Assembly (NCBI GenBank): GCA_016934675.1
Contig: JAFGSJ010000145.1
Span: forward strand, 1 to 64,000
DNA length: 64,000 nucleotides
Origin: a bacterium
GTDB lineage: Bacteria > CSSED10-310 > JAFGSJ01
Direction: 5' to 3'
Within the stretch, counting starts at the first letter, position 1. Each line of letters opens with the position of its first letter. Positions 25,462 through 33,457 of the stretch are shown here, piece after piece. Made by a program: the position numbers and the translations under genes. The notes below the pieces were generated by a model. The model worked only from the letters and a program-made list of their open reading frames with translations, searched no databases and was not told the DNA's origin.

Positions 25462-27681
25462 ATGAGATCTTCGTCACTTATTTTATTATGTTCGAGTCTT
25501 TCTGTTCTTTTAACCTGCCTGATCGTTATCGGTTGTTTTTCCGAAAAACCTGACACCAATCTCCTGTCGTTCGTGGCGACATTTGACATTGTTCAATCAC
25601 TGGGGACCAATTTTCAAAACGAAACACTCGAAATCGATTTTAGCAAAGAAGGACATCCCGAACCCTATTTATTAAACGGTTGGGGCGAACCAGAGGATAC
25701 TTTCATCTGGGCAAATGGCCTCAGAAGCCGGATTCTATTTCATGGCTATAACACCCGAGCGGATGTTCGGGTCGAGGTCCATTGTTCTCTGCCTTTAGTG
25801 ACAATTCCCAAGGACCAGGATGTTGTGGTTTATGTCAATGATAACCAATGTTCACGATTTCGCATAGAACCAGGCCAGGATGAGATAATTCAATTCACTA
25901 TTCCCGCAATCTTTCTCAGATCAGGTGTTAACTTTCTTGAATTCCAGTTTACCTATACCATGCGTTTTCCAAATACAGAGAAGAAAATGACAGGTACGAT
26001 GAAATTCAAAAAAATCGTCTTTCAGACAACAAACTCATTAACATACGGGGCAGACTCGGGCTTGATCCAGAAATCACCATCGACTTTTTGTTTGTATGGA
26101 CAGCTACCGACCTGTTTTCGTTTTGAGATACAGTATACAAATATTCTGGGAGCCTCTTCACGCATCGATATTATCAGGGAGGATAATAATCGGGAATCAA
26201 TCGAACTGCCGCAGGAAGGCACACGGTACGTTCAGATTTTTCAAATGCCCCGCCAGGAAGTATGCAAGCTATGCTTCTCGTCAGAAGGTAGTGCAGACAG
26301 CTCGACTCTCTGGAAAAAAATACAGATCTCGACCCCAATCTCAACTGGGAACGGGCCTGTGATAACGCCGGGACCGGCACTCCCTAAAAACAACATCGTT
26401 CTCTATGTCATAGACACACTAAGAAATGATCATTTGGGTTGTTATGGATATGACAGGAAGACTTCACCCCATATGGATAGGTTTGCCCGACATAGTGCCC
26501 TTTATCAGTATGCTTACGCGCCTTCATCTTGGACCAGACCAAGTGCCGCTTCCATTGTGACCGGATTATTACCTCACAATCATAGAGCAACAGTCCGAAG
26601 CGCCGTTCTCAGCTCAGAGTTCACCACACTTGCCGAAGTCCTCAAAAACAATGGCTATTATACGGTCGCCTTTATTTCGAACAGTAACATTGTTAAAGAA
26701 TTCGGCTTTGACCAGGGCTTCGATGAATTCCATGAATTTCTCGATAAAGAACCGATCACTTATGCTCCCACGGATTCCCATGTTGTGGGACATGCTTTTG
26801 ACGAGTTCTTAGCAAAATACAGGACCAGTCAGAATCAAAAGCCCTTATTTATTCTGGTCTGGACAGTTGACCCACACGCACCATACACCCCGGACAAAAG
26901 CGTGCGGGACCTCCTCGACATTGATCAATACACTGAGATCGATACTTATGATTGGGCATTGATCCCGTTATATCAGGAAGGAGCAATGGCGCCGACCGAT
27001 TCACAACTTGAGTTCATCAAAACGCGTTATGATCAGGAGATAGTATTCAATGATCAGGCTTTCGGTCGGCTTCTGGACACATTACGGGCACAGTCTCTTT
27101 ATGAAAACACAACAATTATCGTTACTTCTGACCATGGTGAGGAGTTCCTGGATCATGATGGTTACTCCCATGGCACTACGCTCTATAATGAAGTAATCAC
27201 TATCCCATTCATGATCAAGTCAGATGCTCTTGAGCCGGGTATTAAACATGACAGGATTCAGCTTATCGATCTGTTTCCCACAGTGCTCGATCTAAACGGA
27301 ATTCAACACACACATACAATCGACGGTGTCTCATTGCTCAAGCATGAATCGCTACTCCAGAATCGCGTTATGTTTCTCGAAGAGCAACTTGATCATAATG
27401 ATTTGACCGCCTTATTCGACAGTGAACGGAAGATGATATTCAACAGGTACTATCATCATCCTCCTTTCAATAAAAATCGCCCGATAATCGAGCTGTATTC
27501 CATGGATGATCACCTCGAGCGCAGGCCTCTTAAAAGAACCGGTTTTGAGGCTGAACTCAGACTTCAGGAACTTCTCCATTTCTATTTGAGTCGTGATTCG
27601 CACGAGGTCGAGACCTTGGATTTTTCCCTGCATCCGGAACTTGACCAGCAGCTCAACGAACTGGGCTATATGTACAAATAA
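25462..27681 (+). CDS. Lipoprotein sulfatase-like hydrolase of the alkaline phosphatase superfamily
   Basis: A 739-residue protein. The start at ATG 25462 gives a lipoprotein signal with lipobox VIGC near residue 25; the open frame extends 90 codons further upstream without signal or homology. Residues about 30-300 are beta-rich and unrecognised. The C-terminal catalytic domain shows IDTLRNDHLGCYGY with Asp318 and Asp323, and TSDHGEEFLDHDGYSHG with Asp557 and His558 as metal ligands. The nucleophile region reads SSWTRPSAASIVTG: the formylglycine motif (C/S)xPxR is absent and Thr358 occupies the probable nucleophile position, as in phosphoglycerol or phosphoethanolamine transferases. It may be a phosphodiesterase/transferase or an unusual sulfatase. 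Predicted location is the periplasm or outer membrane. Confidence 0.78.
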   Translation: MRSSSLILLCSSLSVLLTCLIVIGCFSEKPDTNLLSFVATFDIVQSLGTNFQNETLEIDFSKEGHPEPYLLNGWGEPEDTFIWANGLRSRILFHGYNTRADVRVEVHCSLPLVTIPKDQDVVVYVNDNQCSRFRIEPGQDEIIQFTIPAIFLRSGVNFLEFQFTYTMRFPNTEKKMTGTMKFKKIVFQTTNSLTYGADSGLIQKSPSTFCLYGQLPTCFRFEIQYTNILGASSRIDIIREDNNRESIELPQEGTRYVQIFQMPRQEVCKLCFSSEGSADSSTLWKKIQISTPISTGNGPVITPGPALPKNNIVLYVIDTLRNDHLGCYGYDRKTSPHMDRFARHSALYQYAYAPSSWTRPSAASIVTGLLPHNHRATVRSAVLSSEFTTLAEVLKNNGYYTVAFISNSNIVKEFGFDQGFDEFHEFLDKEPITYAPTDSHVVGHAFDEFLAKYRTSQNQKPLFILVWTVDPHAPYTPDKSVRDLLDIDQYTEIDTYDWALIPLYQEGAMAPTDSQLEFIKTRYDQEIVFNDQAFGRLLDTLRAQSLYENTTIIVTSDHGEEFLDHDGYSHGTTLYNEVITIPFMIKSDALEPGIKHDRIQLIDLFPTVLDLNGIQHTHTIDGVSLLKHESLLQNRVMFLEEQLDHNDLTALFDSERKMIFNRYYHHPPFNKNRPIIELYSMDDHLERRPLKRTGFEAELRLQELLHFYLSRDSHEVETLDFSLHPELDQQLNELGYMYK

Positions 27682-27779
27682 AGACTTGAGCGTTCGCAGA
27701 CTCTCATGTCTTGAGATTTGCGCTGCCGGATATTATGTTATCGTAAGACAGTGAGCACTATTTCAAGAGGCGAGTCAAT

Positions 27780-28592
27780 ATGCCCGAACTACCGGAAGTT
27801 GAGACCACCCGACGACGACTCGAGCAGTCGCTTATCGGTCAAACATTTGATTCCGTGACCGTGACCTGGCCACGAAGTATTCGGACACCTGTATCTGAAT
27901 TGCAGAGAGAGTTACCGGGTTTACGGATTGAGGCCCTGGATCGGCGAGGTAAATACCTGTCGTTTCGATTATCAAACGGTTATTTCTTACTGTTACATCT
28001 CAAAATGAGTGGTCGTCTTATGGTCGAATCGAAAGCAATCAAACCGCACCTGCATGTCAGGACCCGTTTCGGACTCAGCAATGGACATGAACTTCGTTTC
28101 AAAGATACCCGCAAGTTTGGCCGGGTCTATTTTCTTAAGGATGCGAAACCGATCCTCGGTAAACTCGGTCCGGAACCGCTCGACGATCATTTCACGCCGG
28201 ATGCGTTTCAAAGATTATGTCGCGGACACAAGGGACGGCTCAAGCCATCTTTGCTTAATCAAGAGTTCATTGCCGGAATTGGGAATATTTATGCCGATGA
28301 ATCCTGTTTTGAAGCCGGATTGCATCCAGCCTCACGACTCGAGGACCTCTCAAATTCCGATTTGAGGAGATTATACAAAGCAATACGGACAATACTCACT
28401 AAAGCCCTGAATTATGAAGGGACCACGCTTGATGAGGTCTATCCTGAAGGCGAGTTCCAGAATCATTTTCAGGTTTACGGTCGACGAGAACAGACCTGTT
28501 TTCGTTGCCAAACCCCTATCCAGAGAATCATCCTGGCTGGACGTTCTACCCATTTCTGCCCAGTCTGTCAGCCCTGCGCAAAGGAACATTGA
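27780..28592 (+). CDS. mutM: Formamidopyrimidine-DNA glycosylase
   Basis: A 270-residue DNA repair enzyme that excises 8-oxoguanine and ring-opened purines and cleaves the abasic site. The N-terminal PELPEVETTRR contains the catalytic Pro2 (after Met removal) and Glu. The conserved Lys is in DRRGKYLSF, followed by LLHLKMSGRL. The helix-two-turn-helix region has NQEFIAGIGNIYADE. The C-terminal zinc finger reads CFRC and CPVC with IILAGRSTHF between. All hallmarks of MutM/Fpg are present at the usual length. AAGAGGCGAG precedes the start. The cutA-like gene follows 33 bases later, forming a small housekeeping operon. Confidence 0.97.
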   Translation: MPELPEVETTRRRLEQSLIGQTFDSVTVTWPRSIRTPVSELQRELPGLRIEALDRRGKYLSFRLSNGYFLLLHLKMSGRLMVESKAIKPHLHVRTRFGLSNGHELRFKDTRKFGRVYFLKDAKPILGKLGPEPLDDHFTPDAFQRLCRGHKGRLKPSLLNQEFIAGIGNIYADESCFEAGLHPASRLEDLSNSDLRRLYKAIRTILTKALNYEGTTLDEVYPEGEFQNHFQVYGRREQTCFRCQTPIQRIILAGRSTHFCPVCQPCAKEH

Positions 28593-28625
28593 AATATTAC
28601 CTGGTAACTATGAGAGGAGGAGAAT

Positions 28626-28943
28626 ATGACTGAATATTGTACAATCATGGTTACGGTCCCCAATAATATTCTTGCCACGGACATTGCCCGGGCATTAGTC
28701 CAAGAGAAACTGGCGGCCTGTGTTCAGATTCTTGGGCCGATCAGATCGTTTTATCGCTGGCAGGATAAATTATGCGATGATGCGGAGCTTTTAGTAATAA
28801 TCAAGACCAGCCTGAACAAATTCGAACCGATCAGGGACAGAATTGTGACACTGCATAACTATGAAGTCCCCGAAATCATTGCTCTTCCCGTGATAAAGGG
28901 CCTGGACAGTTACCTGGGTTGGATCGATACGGTCACGACCTGA
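28626..28943 (+). CDS. cutA: CutA1-family divalent ion tolerance protein
   Basis: A 105-residue trimeric CutA1 protein. The strand CTIMVTVPNNILATDIARALVQEKLAACVQI, the following SFYRWQDKL, the LVIIKTSLNKF strand and the YEVPEIIALPVIKG loop are diagnostic. The family is linked to copper and divalent cation tolerance, but its molecular role is unsettled. GAGGAGGAG precedes the start. It lies between mutM and a SpoVG-family gene in the same direction. Confidence 0.95.
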   Translation: MTEYCTIMVTVPNNILATDIARALVQEKLAACVQILGPIRSFYRWQDKLCDDAELLVIIKTSLNKFEPIRDRIVTLHNYEVPEIIALPVIKGLDSYLGWIDTVTT

Positions 28944-28958
28944 TCGGGAGTATAGACT

Positions 28959-29246
28959 ATGTCAGACCAGTTACAGATTACCAAAGTAATCATCTACCCT
29001 TTTGAACAGGAAGGTTTTGGTGACCGGAACAGTAATCTTCTCGCCTATGCGGATGTGGTCCTGAATGAAGTCCTGCAGCTCAAAGGCTTCAAAATATTTC
29101 GTTCGAAAACCGGTGGTCTTTTTATCGGTTTTCCGGCACAACGGGCCAAAAACGGTCAGTACTACGAGCAAATAGTCGCCTTGACCAAAGAGATGAAAGT
29201 CTTGTTTCGGGAACATATCATCAGCGCATACAAAGAGAGAGAATGA
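28959..29246 (+). CDS. spoVG: SpoVG-family RNA/DNA-binding protein
   Basis: A 95-residue protein matching SpoVG in order and spacing: LQITKVIIYPF, a strand around AYADVVLNEVLQLKGFKIF, then GGLFIGFPAQRAKNGQYYE, corresponding to the family's GLFVAMPSkrtpdGeyrD, and a C-terminal helix ending IISAYKERE. Members bind nucleic acid and act as post-transcriptional regulators; the sporulation name is historical. It follows cutA by 15 bases and is convergent with the cation efflux gene 24 bases away. No sporulation gene accompanies it. Confidence 0.82.
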   Translation: MSDQLQITKVIIYPFEQEGFGDRNSNLLAYADVVLNEVLQLKGFKIFRSKTGGLFIGFPAQRAKNGQYYEQIVALTKEMKVLFREHIISAYKERE

Positions 29247-29270
29247 ATCATCGCTCTGTAGATATCTATT

Positions 29271-30224
29271 TTACTCAATCTCTTCAGATGCAGATCGCCG
29301 GGGCCGTGTTTGCTTCTCGCAACCTCGTGGTGAACCGGTCCGGGTCCGCCATTCGAACGTCGCGTGATTGATGGCGAAACGCTCGGCCAATGCCCGGTGG
29401 AGCTGTTCGTTTATTTCCTGAATGTGGAGCAAGGAGCAGATTTCTTCCGAAGCTACAAGAGAAGCCGAGAAGATGAAGTCACCGCTGTTGAGTTCCCAGA
29501 CATGAAGATCATCGATCCGCTCGACGGCGGGATGAGTTAACAGGAAATCCTGAATTTGGTCCATGGGTAGGCGTTCAGGAGCGGCCTGCAGTAATATCCT
29601 GACCGAGTCCCGCATCAGGGGCCATGTCCCAGCCAGGATGATGCAACCAATCGCGATCGAGACCAGGGGATCAACCAGGGCCCAGTCCCTGAAAAGCATG
29701 ATCAGGGCGGCCACCACGGCCCCGATTGAGCCCAGCGCATCGGCGAATAGATGCAGTATGGCCCCTTTTATATTTAAACTCTGGGTATGGGCCGTCATCA
29801 ACCATATGGCGCTGAAAGCATTGACTGCCAGTCCAAGACAACCGATCAACAGGACCGGAAACGCCGTGATCTGGGGTGGGTGTAACAGCCGGTCCCAGGC
29901 TTCCCAGAAAATCAGGACAACGATAATATACAGGGCCAGAGCGTTGCCGAAAGCACCGAGAACCGGAGCACGCCGATAACCGAAGGTGAAGGATGGGGTG
30001 GCTTTATGTCGGACCAGCAACTCCGTGAACAAAGCCAAGGCCAAGGCTGCCACATCCGAGACCATATGTCCCGCATCGGAAAGCAGCACGAGTGAGTTCG
30101 TGAGAATACCGGTCACCACTTCGATGATCATAAAGATGAGATTGAGTAGGAAAGCACCCTGTAAGGCCCTGATGGTCTTTCGATCGTGCCTATGCGTTTC
30201 CGAAGAATGATTATGATTATGCAT
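29271..30224 (-). CDS. Cation diffusion facilitator (CzcD/ZitB-like) metal exporter
   Basis: A 317-residue inner-membrane proton antiporter for Zn, Co, Cd or related ions. The His-rich cytoplasmic N-terminus MHNHNHSSETHRHD is typical. Six helices follow, with the metal-site motifs SDAGHMVSD in helix 2 and HLFADALGS in helix 5, and the C-terminal cytoplasmic domain with DDLHVWELNSGDF. The length and His/Asp pattern match the Zn-CDF branch. It is convergent with the spoVG-like gene and stands 26 bases downstream of the GH13 gene on the same strand, so it may be co-transcribed with it, although no functional link is apparent. Confidence 0.92.
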   Translation of the reverse strand: MHNHNHSSETHRHDRKTIRALQGAFLLNLIFMIIEVVTGILTNSLVLLSDAGHMVSDVAALALALFTELLVRHKATPSFTFGYRRAPVLGAFGNALALYIIVVLIFWEAWDRLLHPPQITAFPVLLIGCLGLAVNAFSAIWLMTAHTQSLNIKGAILHLFADALGSIGAVVAALIMLFRDWALVDPLVSIAIGCIILAGTWPLMRDSVRILLQAAPERLPMDQIQDFLLTHPAVERIDDLHVWELNSGDFIFSASLVASEEICSLLHIQEINEQLHRALAERFAINHATFEWRTRTGSPRGCEKQTRPRRSASEEIE

Positions 30225-30250
30225 GCGCTATTTCTCCTCGGGCATTTTGC

Positions 30251-31726
30251 TCAAGCAATACAAGGTATGCTGATCTGGAAAACATGACCGGAACGCGGTC
30301 CGATTTCGACGGTAAGGGGTGAGGCCTCGTCTATGCGATCACGGGCAGGACCAGCATCCGGGAAAACAGGGACCAGAAGTGCATGCCGTGGAAGAGTTGA
30401 ATCTGATGGCAATTGGAAGGTGACCGCTTTTGGGGCATTGTTCAGAATGACGAGTAGTGTTTCAGTCTCGGCTTTTCGGATAAATGAGATGAGGTCAGAA
30501 GTGGCCCAGATCGGTTGAAAGAGACCCTGCTGCAAAGCTTCATGACTATTTCTGAGTTTCAGGCAGCGGCGAACATAGGCCTGCAATTCCTTGTCCCAGG
30601 ACTGTTCCTGCCAAGGGAATGCAGCCCGACAACCCGGATCGTGCTCGCCTTCAAGGCCGATCTCATCACCATAATAGAGACAGGGTGTACCCGGATACGT
30701 CACCAGAAAAAGAAAAGCCAATTCGAAACTGGTCCGATCTCGACCGGCCATGGTCTTGAAACGAGGCAGATCATGACTGCCCAGCAGATTAAATTGGGCC
30801 AGGCTAACCTCCGGGGCATAAAGCCGATAGAGCCGGTCCGCCTCAGTCAAAAATTCCGTCCCGGTCAGGGGCCGAATGCTCCGGAACGATGTGCGAGCCA
30901 GGAGTGCTTGATCGAGCCGTGCTCCGAGGAAGTACCCGAGACAAATCCGGGTGAGTGGATAATTCATGACTGCATCGAACCGGTCTCCCCTGAGCCATTC
31001 CGGGGCTTCGTGCCAGATTTCACCCAGCAGATAGGCCTGCCTGTTCTTCGCTTTGGTCCGAGTGCGAAAAGTCTGCCAGAAATTCGGGACCTTGATCTCT
31101 TCAGGCACATCCAAACGCCAGCCATCGATACCGAATCCGATCCAGTATTCAGCCACCCGATAAATAAATTCGCGGACCGCTGGCAATTCCACATTCAATT
31201 TCGGTAGTTCCGGATTGTCCCACCAGGCATAATAGCCATGTTTTCCGATCGGTGCATCGAACGGTTTTATGGGCAGATTATTAATGTAAAACCAATCACG
31301 ATAGGGGGAAGACGGCCCATTTTCGATGATATGGCAGAATTGATAAAAACCACGACCCGTATGATTGAACACACCATCGAGTATGACTCGAATCCCTCGC
31401 TGATGGGCGGCTTCGAGCAGGGTCTGCAAGGCGGATGTCCCGCCCAGAAGCGGATCGACCTGGAAATAATCGCTGGTATGGTAACGATGGTTGGCTGTCG
31501 ACTTGAAAATCGGGTTCAAATACAAAGCGTTGATACCCAATTCCTCAAGATAATCGAGTTTCTCGGTCACACCCAACAGATCCCCACCCTTGAATCCACG
31601 CAAGGTCGGTCTGCTCTCCCATGGCTCTAAATGGCCCGGTTTTTCAAGCAAACGACTGCAGGCAAACCTGTCGGGAAAAATCTGATAAAAAACTGATTTC
31701 TTAACCCATTCCGGAATGCGGACCAT
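30251..31726 (-). CDS. GH13-family alpha-amylase/neopullulanase-like glycosidase
   Basis: A 491-residue cytoplasmic enzyme (no signal peptide) acting on alpha-glucans or maltodextrins. The four GH13 regions are visible: VILDGVFNHTG, GIDGWRLDV with the nucleophile Asp, LLGEIWHEA with the acid Glu, and LGSHDLPR with the third carboxylate. VFYQIFPDRF near the N-terminus is typical of neopullulanase/cyclomaltodextrinase relatives, but the extra N-terminal starch-binding domain of those enzymes is missing. Start is ATG 31726; a GTG one codon earlier is possible. It is divergent from rsmB. Confidence 0.92.
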   Translation of the reverse strand: MVRIPEWVKKSVFYQIFPDRFACSRLLEKPGHLEPWESRPTLRGFKGGDLLGVTEKLDYLEELGINALYLNPIFKSTANHRYHTSDYFQVDPLLGGTSALQTLLEAAHQRGIRVILDGVFNHTGRGFYQFCHIIENGPSSPYRDWFYINNLPIKPFDAPIGKHGYYAWWDNPELPKLNVELPAVREFIYRVAEYWIGFGIDGWRLDVPEEIKVPNFWQTFRTRTKAKNRQAYLLGEIWHEAPEWLRGDRFDAVMNYPLTRICLGYFLGARLDQALLARTSFRSIRPLTGTEFLTEADRLYRLYAPEVSLAQFNLLGSHDLPRFKTMAGRDRTSFELAFLFLVTYPGTPCLYYGDEIGLEGEHDPGCRAAFPWQEQSWDKELQAYVRRCLKLRNSHEALQQGLFQPIWATSDLISFIRKAETETLLVILNNAPKAVTFQLPSDSTLPRHALLVPVFPDAGPARDRIDEASPLTVEIGPRSGHVFQISIPCIA

Positions 31727-31760
31727 CACTTAAACCCCATGAGTAGATTCTCTCTTGGTC

Positions 31761-31795
31761 TTGTCAAAATCGGGAGGTTACCATACTATAGTATG
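31761..31795 (+). promoter_or_regulatory. Probable rsmB promoter with palindrome over the -10 element
   Basis: TTGTCA (31761-31766, five of six matches to the -35 consensus) is 17 bases from TACTAT (31784-31789, four of six). The -10 element lies inside the perfect 14-base palindrome CATACTATAGTATG (31782-31795), a plausible operator, although a palindrome of this kind can arise from AT-rich promoter sequence. The transcript would carry a leader of about 105 bases before the rsmB start. Confidence 0.45.
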
Positions 31796-31902
31796 ATCAC
31801 TGATTGAGTTACCTACTACCATAGAAACCGTCAACCTGAATTTCAAGGTTGTGTTCTTGCATGATAATAGTAATGGATTGACTACGAACTGTTCGGGAGT
31901 AC

Positions 31903-33276
31903 ATGATCGTGCCCAGAAATAACTCGGTTCGGGGAATGGCATTTCAAGCCCTGGTCCGCATTGAAAACGGTGCCGAGAGCAGTCAGGAGGTCTTGCATGA
32001 GTGTGCTTCCCTGCTGGCAGATGGCCGAGACCGGGCCCTTTTACAGACAATAGTCCTGGGTGTTCTGCGCCACCGCCTCCTGCTCGATTGGCTGATCAAT
32101 ACCAGGGTGCACAAACCGGCCCAATTGCAAAGGGAAATACTCTATTTGCTGCGGACCGCACTCTTTCAGCTTATATTTCTGGATAGGGTGCCGTCCTTTG
32201 CCGTGGTTAACGAGACGGTCGAATTAACGAAACATCTGGTCCATCGTGGTGCTGCCTCTCTGGTCAATGCTGTCCTCAGAAAATTCAAGGGCAGGGACCT
32301 GGAAGAACTGACGAAAGCATTGGATTCTGACTCAGTAAACGATCGGGCCATAATGTGCTCACACCCCTTATGGCTGCTGCAGCGGTGGCAAAAAAATATG
32401 CCACCGGCCCTGTATGAATCGGTCCCGATCATCAACAATCAGGTCCCGCCTTTATTCGTCCGCGATCTTGATCACCAATGCATCGATGTGTGGCCACAAA
32501 TATGTCAGGAAAGCCTCGAACCTGTCAAAGGATTTGCCGGGGCTGCTCGTGTCATCCGACCCATGCACCTGGCCCACATCGCTCATTCATGCCCAGGCCG
32601 TTTCCACATCCAGGATATACACAGTCAATGGACCGCTCTGCAACTCGAACTGCAGGCCCAGGACTGTGTGCTTGATGCGTGCTGTGGCCGTGGTGGCAAA
32701 TTATTGACCATCCTGTCCTCTCGACAATCCGCCAGTAATCGGGTCCTGTCCTGTGAAAGCTGGGCCCTTGACCTCAATGTCGGGCGGCTAGTCCAATTCC
32801 GGCAAAGATTGAACGAGTCTGCCCGATTTCTGTCATCTAATATGGTCCGACTGTGCTGCTGGGACCTTATCCGCACATGGCCGGCGTTGCACGGTCGTTT
32901 CTCGAATATATTGCTCGATGCCCTCTGTTCAAATACCGGCGTCATCAGGCGACATCCCGAGATCAAATGGCGTTTGAATCCCGCGGATATTACCCGATTG
33001 TCAATTCTCCAGAAGCAGTTACTCAAGATAAGTTTTGATTATCTGGCTCCCGGTGGTCAACTGGTCTATGCGGTCTGCAGCCTTGAACCCGAAGAAGGCC
33101 CCGAGGTCATCCAATCACTGCTTGAACATGAACCGACCGCCCGGACCATCCCTCTCGAACCCCCACGCTATGATGGCTGCTCATACCACGGCTCGGAACA
33201 GGGCTGGATACATCTCTTGCCTTCACAAACAGGCGGTGATGGTTTTTTTGTGAGCAAAATCACAAAAAGAGTATGA
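31903..33276 (+). CDS. rsmB: RsmB-like 16S rRNA (cytosine-C5) methyltransferase
   Basis: A 457-residue protein. The N-terminal NusB-like RNA-binding domain (about 1-150) reads NSVRGMAFQALVRIE and later VPSFAVVNETVELTKHLVHRGAASLVNAVLRKF, diagnostic for RsmB. The C-terminal SAM domain has VLDACCGRGGK as motif I (usual form DxCAAPGGK) and DALCSNTGVIRRHPEIKW as motif IV. The usual Pro before the motif-IV Cys is Leu341, with Cys342 kept. The second, nucleophilic Cys is Cys392 in AVCSLEPEEG. Both cysteines survive, so activity is likely despite unusual motifs I and IV. Substrate would be C967 of 16S rRNA by family. Confidence 0.85.
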   Translation: MIVPRNNSVRGMAFQALVRIENGAESSQEVLHECASLLADGRDRALLQTIVLGVLRHRLLLDWLINTRVHKPAQLQREILYLLRTALFQLIFLDRVPSFAVVNETVELTKHLVHRGAASLVNAVLRKFKGRDLEELTKALDSDSVNDRAIMCSHPLWLLQRWQKNMPPALYESVPIINNQVPPLFVRDLDHQCIDVWPQICQESLEPVKGFAGAARVIRPMHLAHIAHSCPGRFHIQDIHSQWTALQLELQAQDCVLDACCGRGGKLLTILSSRQSASNRVLSCESWALDLNVGRLVQFRQRLNESARFLSSNMVRLCCWDLIRTWPALHGRFSNILLDALCSNTGVIRRHPEIKWRLNPADITRLSILQKQLLKISFDYLAPGGQLVYAVCSLEPEEGPEVIQSLLEHEPTARTIPLEPPRYDGCSYHGSEQGWIHLLPSQTGGDGFFVSKITKRV

Positions 33277-33349
33277 AGAGAACACTCCCGGTTCGTATTG
33301 CTCTGGAATTTTCATCGGACAATATGGTGTTTTGAGGAGTAATCCGACC

Positions 33350-33387
33350 TGTGCCAGGCATCGGCACTCCGTGCCATGCCTGGCACA
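33350..33387. repeat. Compound inverted repeat (nested hairpin)
   Basis: TGTGCCAGGCAT (33350-33361) is perfectly complementary to ATGCCTGGCACA (33376-33387). Inside, GGCAC (33363-33367) pairs with GTGCC (33371-33375) around TCC, leaving one unpaired base at 33362. It lies between the rsmB stop and the terminator of the TonB-dependent receptor. There is no T-run on either strand. It may stabilise 3' ends or be a copy of a dispersed palindromic repeat. Confidence 0.75.
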
Positions 33388-33391
33388 CCAC

Positions 33392-33429
33392 AAAAAAAAC
33401 CCGGGGCAGGCTGTGCCCTGCTCCGGGTT
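33392..33429 (-). terminator. Intrinsic terminator of the TonB-dependent receptor gene
   Basis: Bases 33398-33410 and 33417-33429 form a 13-pair GC-rich stem (AACCCGGGGCAGG against CCTGCTCCGGGTT, one G-T wobble) with a six-base loop. On the minus strand it is followed by eight T residues (33399-33392). It begins 28 bases after the receptor stop codon. This is a classical rho-independent terminator. Confidence 0.9.
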
Positions 33430-33457
33430 CGAGACTAACAGTGAACGGTCAATTGTT

